Shown piece by piece: positions 1 through 5,057 of a stretch of 5,595 nucleotides of DNA. Within the stretch, counting starts at the first letter, position 1; each line of letters starts with the position of its first letter. Origin of the DNA: Candidatus Dormiibacterota bacterium (GTDB lineage: Bacteria; Chloroflexota; Dormibacteria; Aeolococcales; Aeolococcaceae). The translations under genes were made by a program, and so were the position numbers. The notes under the pieces are model-generated. The model worked only from the letters and a program-made list of their open reading frames with translations, had not been told where the DNA came from and did not search any database. The DNA is taken from positions 1 to 5,595 of the forward strand of contig JAFAJR010000325.1 in assembly GCA_019236085.1 (NCBI GenBank), read 5' to 3'.

Positions 1-255
1 GTTCGGGGTCGGCACCACCCACAGCGTGGTGGCCGGCGCTGCGGCGCTGACGTACTGCTGGCACGTTTCGTGCCGCAGCGTCACGTTGTCGCTGAAACGT
101 CCCTGCAGTGCTATCTCACCGGAGAGAGTGAGTATGCCGGTGAACGAATAGGGCGCTGGAGTCGCGCCGATCGGCAGCGGAGGGGGAGTGCTGCTGCACG
201 CCGCGAGAGGCACGACGCTGACAACCACAGCGACTGCGTAGCGGCGCATTCGCAT
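1..255 (-). CDS. Putative lipoprotein, N-terminal part (runs off the left edge)
   Basis: This is an open frame of 85 codons that leaves the window without a stop. It starts with MRMRRYAVAVVVSVVPLAAC, a short positively charged stretch, a hydrophobic core and a lipobox (L17-A18-A19-C20). The product is therefore probably a diacylglycerol-anchored lipoprotein on the outer face of the membrane. A Ser/Pro-rich linker follows (SSTPPPLPIGATPAP), then a segment that looks beta-rich (YSFTGILTLSGEIALQGRF), with a further Cys at residue 51. I do not recognise the family. The ATG at 255 was chosen as the longest start after the in-frame TGA of the upstream transporter; ATG at 249 is an equal alternative and also leaves a good signal peptide. 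No convincing Shine-Dalgarno is visible for either. It lies 36 bases after the transporter stop, in the same frame and strand, so it is probably the distal gene of the same operon. The signal peptide is well supported; the function is unknown. Confidence 0.75.
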   Translation of the reverse strand, partial: MRMRRYAVAVVVSVVPLAACSSTPPPLPIGATPAPYSFTGILTLSGEIALQGRFSDNVTLRHETCQQYVSAAAPATTLWVVPTPN

Positions 256-291
256 TCGCTGCAGCGTAGCCGCACCGCACGCGACGCGGCA

Positions 292-1227
292 TCACCCGGT
301 GGAATGAGATTCGCCACGCACCATGCGCCGCCGAAGCGGAAGGGCGAGCAAGCGGCGTCCGCTCACCCCACGGGCGATCGCCACATCGGCGAGGCACAGT
401 GCGCCACCGAGCAGCGCAAGCCACGGGGGCAACACTCCGAGGAACACCCAGCCGAGCAGGATTGCCACCGGCGGCACCAGGTATGTCAATGCACCCATCC
501 GCCCCGCGCTGGTGCGCGCCAGGGCAAAGGCCCAGAAGCTGAAGCCGACAGCAGTGGGAAACAACCCGAGGTACAGCGCCCAGGCGAGTGCGTCGCCGTC
601 AGTGTGGTTCAGCGCCTGCGCGAGCGACGGCACGAATGGAAGCGACAGGACAGCTCCGACGGTGCACGCCAGCCATGTGACGTTGAGCGCTGACACGCGC
701 GCCAGCAGCGGCTTCTCCGCAGTGACGCCGCATGAGTACGCGGCTGCTGCGGCGACGCACAGCACGGCGCCGAGACCTCCCTGCGGACCGTGCGACGAGG
801 TGGCGAAGCCGATGATGGCGCTTCCTCCGAACGCTATCGCGCACCCGGCGAACAATCGGCGGGGGAAACCCTCGTTGAGGAGCCAGCCGCTGAGGATCGC
901 GATGATCAGCGGGGAGATGTTCACCAGCATCGCCGCAGTTCCCGCGTCCACGATCTGCTCGGCCTGGTTCAGCAGCACGTTATATGCCCCGAACCACAGC
1001 AGACCGCAGAGCAGCACCAGGATCCAATCGCGGCCGCGCGGCATCGGCTCTCGCCGTATGAGCACAACGACGCCGAGTGCCACAGAGCCGATGAGCAGGC
1101 GAACCAGCGTCAGCGCGCCCGGTGAGAAGAACCGCCCGGCGGCGCGTATGCCGACGAATGCTGAAGCCCAGAGCACGATGGTGGTGAGCGCAGCCAGCAG
1201 TGCGGTCCGCTGTGCGTCGCGCTGCAC
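292..1227 (-). CDS. EamA/DMT-superfamily transporter (RhaT/YdcZ-type permease)
   Basis: The product is 311 residues, normal for the drug/metabolite transporter superfamily, with about ten hydrophobic helices in two EamA repeats (about residues 8-143 and 150-287). Family-typical stretches are LWASAFVGIRAAG (19-31), the helix pair around NISPLIIAILSGWLLNEG (103-120), and LTYLVPPVAILLGW (247-260). Members move amino acids, nucleosides, sugars or drugs across the cytoplasmic membrane; the substrate cannot be read from sequence. The start was set at GTG 1227 rather than at the longer in-frame start at 1326. An AGGAAGGG Shine-Dalgarno (1236-1243) sits 8 bases before it, and the extra residues are a polar Arg/Pro-rich tail encoded inside the upstream gene. 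The upstream gene stops 4 bases before the GTG, so translation is probably coupled. One oddity: the Glu usual after the first helix pair of each repeat is present in repeat 1 (E119) but replaced by Val (V265) in repeat 2. Confidence 0.93.
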   Translation of the reverse strand: MQRDAQRTALLAALTTIVLWASAFVGIRAAGRFFSPGALTLVRLLIGSVALGVVVLIRREPMPRGRDWILVLLCGLLWFGAYNVLLNQAEQIVDAGTAAMLVNISPLIIAILSGWLLNEGFPRRLFAGCAIAFGGSAIIGFATSSHGPQGGLGAVLCVAAAAAYSCGVTAEKPLLARVSALNVTWLACTVGAVLSLPFVPSLAQALNHTDGDALAWALYLGLFPTAVGFSFWAFALARTSAGRMGALTYLVPPVAILLGWVFLGVLPPWLALLGGALCLADVAIARGVSGRRLLALPLRRRMVRGESHSTG

Positions 1228-1231
1228 CTCT

Positions 1232-1954
1232 TCAGCCCTTCCTGGAACGCAGCTCGTCGAGGGTGGCGCGGGCGGCTTCGAGGTCTGTCGCGGCCTGCTC
1301 GGCCCGCCGGCGTGCCGCCTCCTCATGCTCTCGCGCAGTTACCGCAATTGCCTCCGCGTTGCGGACCACGTCCTCGGCCTTGGCCAGCCGCCGCTGCCAT
1401 TCGGCATCCTCTACCTCGGCGACGGCCTTCGGCGGCGGCGCTGCCCGTAGCGCTGTCATCGCCGGAAACAACGCGGGACCCGGCTCAGCCGTGAGATGCC
1501 CATTCAACAGGGCTGTCCACCCTGCCTCATCGCCGACTGAAAGGCTGCGCAGGTCGTCTGCGACACGCCGGAGCGTGGCGTCCGCCGCGGCGTGCCCTGC
1601 CCCGGTGAGCACCATTCCCAGCCGCCGCACCACCGTGTCCACCGCCCGGCGCTGTTCCTGAAGGCTGCGCTGGAGGTCCGGCGCCGCCTCACGCTCTCCC
1701 TGCAGCACGCGCTGCTGCGCTTCCTCCAGCCCGGCGCCGGCCGCGCGCAGCGCTGCCACGTCCTCGGGTGCCGCCGGCGCCGCCTGGTTCAGCGCCCAGA
1801 GGACCAGCGACGGCTTGCGCAGCGCCGCCAGCTTCGTAGCCTCGTCGCGGCGGCCTGCGGACCGCAGCGTCCGCACCAGCCGCGACCGCTCCTCGACGAA
1901 CGCGTCGAGCGGAGCTCGCATGAGCTCGGCGACGAGCGCCTCCCATTCAGCCAC
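1232..1954 (-). CDS. Conserved coiled-coil protein of unknown function (actinobacterial type)
   Basis: The product is 240 residues, soluble, Ala/Arg/Glu-rich and without signal peptide or membrane helix. The N-terminal third (about 14-57) has the pattern PLDAFVEERSRLVRTLR, then RRDEATKLAALRKPS and LVLWALNQ. I know this arrangement from uncharacterised actinobacterial proteins (an 'F..AR...LR..G....A..+.ALRKPS...WALNQ' signature), but I cannot name a domain. A middle helical region follows (64-155), then a Pro-containing linker (158-178) and a C-terminal alpha-helix (about 180-237) with heptad-like spacing, likely a coiled coil. GTG 1954 was chosen because it overlaps the oxidase stop by 8 bases (GTGGCTGA), which fits translational coupling, and because the family signature begins just after it. 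ATG at 1921 is a weaker alternative, and the longer frame to 2071 only reads through oxidase sequence. No clear Shine-Dalgarno is seen. Placement between the oxidase and the transporter suggests co-expression, not a known function. Confidence 0.8.
   Translation of the reverse strand: MAEWEALVAELMRAPLDAFVEERSRLVRTLRSAGRRDEATKLAALRKPSLVLWALNQAAPAAPEDVAALRAAGAGLEEAQQRVLQGEREAAPDLQRSLQEQRRAVDTVVRRLGMVLTGAGHAAADATLRRVADDLRSLSVGDEAGWTALLNGHLTAEPGPALFPAMTALRAAPPPKAVAEVEDAEWQRRLAKAEDVVRNAEAIAVTAREHEEAARRRAEQAATDLEAARATLDELRSRKG
1236..1243 (-). promoter_or_regulatory. Ribosome binding site of the EamA transporter
   Basis: AGGAAGGG on the minus strand lies 8 bases before GTG 1227 and inside the last codons of the coiled-coil gene. 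It decides the start: the longer in-frame start at 1326 has no such site and would add a polar tail unlike the family. Confidence 0.75.
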
Positions 1955-3113
1955 GGCCGGCAGGAGCCTGGAGGCGGCCCAGGGCGAACGGCGCCAGGTC
2001 GACGTCGCTGTGCCCATCGGTGAGCAGCTGAGCCACGGCCTCGCCGATTCCCGCGGAGTGCTTGAAGCCATGACCAGAGCAGGCCGAGACGAGCAGCGTG
2101 CGGTCGTCGCCGGGCAGCGTGTCGACGGCGAAGCCCATGTCGGACGTCACGGTGTACAGGCAGGTCGCCGTCCTCACCGTGCGGGGTCCAACACCCGGGA
2201 GGCGGGGACCGACCAGCTCTTCCCACAGTCGCGCGGCAGCGCCGCTGGGTGCGGTGAACCCGGCATCCGGGTCTATCGCCTCGGTGAACTGCTCGGTGCC
2301 CACCTTGACCCCGGGGGTCAGGCCGCTCACCTGGGGCACCCCGTAGATCAGCGTCGGGCCGCGCAACACCCAGATGAATGCGGGCATGGCGTCGGCGGTG
2401 TGGCCGCCGCTTGCATCGTCGAACCAGCACAACGTCTGGGGCACGACGGTGAACAGTGAAGCAACCTCGGGTGGCGTCAGCGCTCGTAGCCAGGGCCCGG
2501 CGCAGAGCACGCAGCGGTCCGCGTCGTAGCTGGCGCGCTCGGTGCGAATCCGCACTCCGCCGGGCAGGTGCTGCAGGCTCAGGACCCGCTCGCCGGTGTG
2601 AATCTCAGCGCCGTGGCGCCGGGCACTGTCCAGCTGCGCGGCGACGACGGCCTCGGGGCGGACGAAGCCGCCGCCGGGTTCGAAGCAGGCCCGGGTTCCC
2701 TCTGGGGCGGCGAACTGAGGGAAGCGCGCACGGACAGCCGCCGCGTCCAGCTCTTCGACGGCGACGCCGAAGCTGCGGCCCGAGTCCACGGTGGTGGCCA
2801 GGAAGTCCGCGGCGCCGTGCGCCTCGCCGGCTCCGGCGTCCTGCAGCACGAGACAACCGTTGAGGGTCAACAGCTCCGCCCCGGTCTCGGCTTCGAGCTC
2901 GCGCCAGATGTGATGCGACCGCTGCACTAGCGGGGTGTAGGTGCTGCCCTCGCCCACCGCCAGCCGGGTGATGCGCGTCTCGCCGTGAGTCGAGCCGAGG
3001 TCGTGCGGCGGCGAGAAGCGGTCGATGCCGAGCACGTCCACGCCGCGCCGCGCCAGCTGGTCGACCAGCGCGGACCCGGCCGCTCCCAAACCGATGACGA
3101 CGACGTCGGGCAC
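1947..3113 (-). CDS. FAD-dependent secondary amine oxidase, monomeric sarcosine / N-methyltryptophan oxidase (SolA-like) family
   Basis: The product is 388 residues, the usual length of monomeric sarcosine oxidase and E. coli SolA. These cytoplasmic flavoenzymes oxidise the secondary amine of N-methyl or cyclic amino acids with O2, releasing H2O2. Visible features are the Rossmann dinucleotide motif GLGAAG (8-13), the flavin-contacting block STHGETRITR with H43, R47 and R50, CAGPWL (204-209), Lys270 in VKVG matching the O2-activating Lys265, Cys318 with Tyr320 in TCLY matching the covalent 8alpha-FAD Cys315 and Tyr317, DTLPG (331-335) and SGHGFK with Lys351 matching the carboxylate-binding Lys348. 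Residue matches come from remembered Bacillus and E. coli sequences. The position of active-site His269 is Glu274 here, so the substrate may differ. GTG 3113 is the only start, because an in-frame TAA lies 9 bases upstream and the Rossmann strand begins at once. The gene heads the minus-strand operon. Alternatives include pipecolate or other N-methyl amino acid oxidases of the same fold. Confidence 0.93.
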   Translation of the reverse strand: MPDVVVIGLGAAGSALVDQLARRGVDVLGIDRFSPPHDLGSTHGETRITRLAVGEGSTYTPLVQRSHHIWRELEAETGAELLTLNGCLVLQDAGAGEAHGAADFLATTVDSGRSFGVAVEELDAAAVRARFPQFAAPEGTRACFEPGGGFVRPEAVVAAQLDSARRHGAEIHTGERVLSLQHLPGGVRIRTERASYDADRCVLCAGPWLRALTPPEVASLFTVVPQTLCWFDDASGGHTADAMPAFIWVLRGPTLIYGVPQVSGLTPGVKVGTEQFTEAIDPDAGFTAPSGAAARLWEELVGPRLPGVGPRTVRTATCLYTVTSDMGFAVDTLPGDDRTLLVSACSGHGFKHSAGIGEAVAQLLTDGHSDVDLAPFALGRLQAPAGRG

Positions 3114-3114
3114 G

Positions 3115-3122
3115 CCCTCCTT
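3115..3122 (-). promoter_or_regulatory. Ribosome binding site of the amine oxidase, unusually close to its GTG
   Basis: The minus strand reads AAGGAGGG immediately before the GTG at 3113. The match to anti-Shine-Dalgarno is excellent, but only 2 bases separate GGAGG from the start codon instead of the usual 5-9. No other in-frame start is possible. The short spacing may reduce initiation, or the mRNA may be used in another way, for example as a leaderless or very short leader transcript from the TTAAAA at 3121-3126. Confidence 0.55.
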
Positions 3123-3161
3123 TTAAGGGGAACCGGGGGACGCGTGCCTTCTTATCGTCGT

Positions 3162-3214
3162 TCGCGCCAATCGCGCCGAAAGTCAATCGCATGTGGTGCT
3201 ACATTGGCGCGATT
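3162..3214. repeat. Interrupted perfect inverted repeat in the divergent promoter region, operator-like
   Basis: TCGCGCCAAT (3162-3171) is matched exactly in reverse complement by ATTGGCGCGA (3203-3212), with 31 bases between and arm centres 41 bases apart, close to four helical turns. The same right arm also pairs with a second left copy: AATCGCGCC (3169-3177) against GGCGCGATT (3206-3214). The shorter core AATCGC recurs at 3185-3190. The right arm overlaps the predicted -10 box of the secreted-protein gene. The repeat is seen directly; binding by a regulator is inference. Confidence 0.5.
3197..3205 (+). promoter_or_regulatory. Candidate extended -10 promoter for the secreted-protein gene
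   Basis: TGCTACATT matches an extended -10 element (TGn followed by TACATT at 3200-3205). It would give a start site near 3212 and a leader of about 70 bases before ATG 3281. No good -35 hexamer lies 16-18 bases upstream, which is acceptable for an extended -10 but keeps confidence low. On the other strand a TTGACT (3181-3186) resembles a -35 for the oxidase operon, but I found no good -10 at the right distance from it. Confidence 0.35.
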
Positions 3215-3268
3215 CGTCAACCAGGCGCGTTCGGAGCGTGCTCGCACCGCGTCTCCGGCCCGCAGTGC

Positions 3269-3273
3269 GGAGG
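3269..3273 (+). promoter_or_regulatory. Ribosome binding site of the secreted-protein gene
   Basis: GGAGG lies 7 bases before ATG 3281, ideal spacing. It decides the start in favour of 3281 over the longer in-frame ATG at 3191. The longer form would put 30 residues ahead of an otherwise complete signal peptide, and its ATG lies upstream of the candidate -10 box. Confidence 0.8.
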
Positions 3274-3280
3274 AACAGGG

Positions 3281-4939
3281 ATGAGGCGGGTTAGACCGTG
3301 GCTTGCGGTGGTGTCGCTCGCAGTCGGAGCCGGAGTGCCGGTGGTGGCAAGTACTGGTTCGGTCGCACAGGCGTCATACGGCCCCCCGAGTCGTGCGGCC
3401 ATCAACTGCTCAAACGCAGCCGCCATGTGCACGGAGGTGGCTAACTCCGACGACGTCTTTGGGCACTACGTGGGCCACGACGAGCCGTCGATGCTGTTCT
3501 ACTCTGATACTGCGGGCTCGGGGAATCACATGCGGTACGACATAACGCTGCCGCACGATCCCTCGGCGAGCGATCCGACCAAGGTCGGCAAGTCGTATCA
3601 GTTCGAGCTCTCAGGCGCCGACTGGCTGGGAATGGCGATCTGCGACACGCAGTCGTACCCGGAACAAGTGAAGACATGCCCGGCGGACAGTGACAAGAAC
3701 ATCCTCGACCCTGCCGTCTCCCCGAAGCACGTCGGCGAGGCATACATGGAGATGCAGTTCTATCCGCCGGGATGGGTGCCGTGGCCCACGTGGCAGGTCG
3801 CGGTCGGCGCGAGCTCGTGCGACCCAACGCGCTGGTGCGCCGCGCTCAACATCGACAGCCTGTCGGTGGATCCCGTCACCGGGCAGCAGCTCAACTCCAC
3901 TTGCGCGAACAAGGTTGGCGTCGAATACGTCAACTTCGCGTTCATCACGAAGAGTGGCAAGTCACAAGGGCCCGCAAATCCGGTCGACGCGACGACAGCC
4001 ACCTTCACGCCGGATCCCAGCAAGGATCTGTTCATGAACGACGGTGACAATCTGCAGGTCGCCATCACCGACACCTCCGAAGGTGTGAAGGTCACCATCG
4101 ACGACCTGACGACCGGTGAGAGCGGGTCCATGACGGCGAGCAAGGAGAACGGATTCGCGCAAGTGAAGTACGAGCCGACGGGAACCTCGTGCGACGCCAT
4201 ACCGTACGACTTCCATCCCATGTACAGCACGTCCAGCACCAAGACGCGTGTGACATGGGCCGCAGGCTCGTACAACGTGGCATTCGACACGGAAATCGGC
4301 CACTTCCAGTTCTGCAACGGTCCGGTGAAGATCCCGGCCACGCCGTTCGGGCTCGACGCCAACGGCAACCCCACGGTGTGTCCCGCCGGCGACACCGAAG
4401 AGGAGGGATACAACGCAGAGCCGCCGGATGGCGATGACATCTTCTGTTTCCCGGGAAGCGAAGCGCTGACGTACAAGGTGCCGGGTTGCACGTACACCAA
4501 CGTCGGGTTCGACGGCGCGTCCTACCAGATGCTATGGCCCGACGGCAACACCAAGATGCACCCCACACAGTTCTTGTTCAGCAGCCCCGAAACGGGTGAT
4601 GGCTACGACGTTCAGTACGCCCATGCCGCTTTTGAGACGGATCTCCCCGCCATCGAATCGACGTGCGATCCGAACAGCGGCACGGGTTGCACGCTCATCC
4701 CCCAGGACGACGACGGGCAGCCTGCTGCCTTCTATCCTTTCTACACCGATTCGCACACCGGTGACGGCTGCATGTGGGGCTTCGGCAACGACGTTCCCAA
4801 CGAGATCAGCGACTACGGCCAGAACGGGCAGTACGGCACGCTGCTACAGCAGGACTACACCACCACCGGCGGCGGAACGATTGTCCAATACACGGACTTC
4901 AGGGGCATCCTCAACAGCAACCCCTGCCGCCAGGGGTAA
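3281..4939 (+). CDS. Large cysteine-rich secreted protein of unknown function
   Basis: The product is 552 residues. A Sec-type signal peptide is clear: MRRVRPW, a hydrophobic core to about residue 23, and likely signal peptidase cleavage after V-A-Q-A (residue 31) before SYGPPS. The mature part has no membrane helix, so the protein is probably released or held at the cell wall by other means; no LPXTG motif or lipobox is seen. It contains 16 cysteines, an even number that could form up to eight disulfides. Conserved-looking blocks are HYVGHDEPSMLFYS (62-75), YMEMQFYPPGWVPWP (155-169), SCDPTRWCAALNIDSL (179-194) and DLFMNDGDNLQVAI (249-262), the last leading into VTIDDLTTGESGSM (271-284). The alternating strands at 249-284 look like a beta-sandwich of a lectin or carbohydrate-binding type, which is only an impression. 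I recall similar unnamed secreted proteins in soil actinobacteria and chloroflexi but no assigned function. The gene has its own promoter region and a hairpin terminator, so it looks monocistronic. Confidence 0.9.
   Translation: MRRVRPWLAVVSLAVGAGVPVVASTGSVAQASYGPPSRAAINCSNAAAMCTEVANSDDVFGHYVGHDEPSMLFYSDTAGSGNHMRYDITLPHDPSASDPTKVGKSYQFELSGADWLGMAICDTQSYPEQVKTCPADSDKNILDPAVSPKHVGEAYMEMQFYPPGWVPWPTWQVAVGASSCDPTRWCAALNIDSLSVDPVTGQQLNSTCANKVGVEYVNFAFITKSGKSQGPANPVDATTATFTPDPSKDLFMNDGDNLQVAITDTSEGVKVTIDDLTTGESGSMTASKENGFAQVKYEPTGTSCDAIPYDFHPMYSTSSTKTRVTWAAGSYNVAFDTEIGHFQFCNGPVKIPATPFGLDANGNPTVCPAGDTEEEGYNAEPPDGDDIFCFPGSEALTYKVPGCTYTNVGFDGASYQMLWPDGNTKMHPTQFLFSSPETGDGYDVQYAHAAFETDLPAIESTCDPNSGTGCTLIPQDDDGQPAAFYPFYTDSHTGDGCMWGFGNDVPNEISDYGQNGQYGTLLQQDYTTTGGGTIVQYTDFRGILNSNPCRQG
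4920..4937 (+). other. Small hairpin overlapping the stop codon of the secreted-protein gene
   Basis: ACCCCTG (4920-4926) and CAGGGGT (4931-4937) form a perfect 7-bp stem with a 4-base loop CCGC. The stem ends within the TAA stop. It may protect the 3' end or act with the larger hairpin downstream; it may also be chance in GC-rich coding DNA. Confidence 0.4.
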
Positions 4940-4957
4940 CAGCCGCCAGCTTAACGT

Positions 4958-5003
4958 GGCACCGGTCCGCGCGGCCGCCGGCGCGCGGCCCAGGACCGGT
5001 GCC
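4958..5003 (+). terminator. Long GC-rich hairpin, probable transcription terminator without a U-tract
   Basis: GGCACCGGTCC (4958-4968) pairs perfectly with GGACCGGTGCC (4993-5003), an 11-bp stem. The 24-base interior folds further: GGCCGC (4973-4978) with GCGGCC (4985-4990) around a 6-base loop. It begins 18 bases after the TAA of the secreted-protein gene and precedes the next gene by 54 bases. No T-run follows on either strand, as is common for terminators proposed in high-GC Gram-positive bacteria. The structure is clear; efficiency is unknown. Confidence 0.7.
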
Positions 5004-5044
5004 CTCGAGCGCGTTGCTGGGTGCGGATGACGGCCGCAGGCTGG

Positions 5045-5057
5045 TACAACTGAGCCG
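5045..5057 (+). promoter_or_regulatory. Possible -10 box placing the start of transcription at the synthase ATG
   Basis: TACAAC (5045-5050) lies exactly 7 bases before the ATG at 5058, the spacing expected when the first base of the message is the start codon. No Shine-Dalgarno is present; only GAG lies 3 bases before ATG. The last base of the box is C, not T, and no good -35 was found, so this is tentative. Confidence 0.3.

Noticed and set aside
1228..1326. Longer start (position 1326) for the transporter
   Set aside because: The added residues are polar, lie inside the upstream gene, and a strong Shine-Dalgarno precedes GTG 1227.
323..1450. A 375-codon plus-strand open frame opposite the transporter and the coiled-coil gene
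   Set aside because: It is a shadow of high-GC genes on the other strand. The product is Arg/Ser/Pro/Ala-rich without domain-like segments, has no ribosome binding site, and the minus strand encodes a clear EamA protein there.
1789..2430. Minus-strand open frame of 213 codons in another frame of the oxidase
   Set aside because: Its translation is Arg-rich low-complexity sequence, and the overlapping oxidase frame has all family motifs through this stretch.
3181..3186. TTGACT on the minus strand as -35 of the oxidase operon
   Set aside because: No acceptable -10 lies 16-19 bases downstream; the best candidate, GATAAG at 3151-3156, is 24 bases away, so I did not list a promoter.
3191..3280. 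Longer start (ATG 3191) for the secreted protein
   Set aside because: It would put 30 residues ahead of a complete signal peptide, lacks a ribosome binding site, and begins upstream of the candidate -10 box.
3760..4500. Minus-strand open frame of 246 codons opposite the secreted-protein gene
   Set aside because: It is antisense to a well-supported gene with signal peptide and ribosome binding site. Its own start lacks a Shine-Dalgarno and the product shows no recognisable domain.
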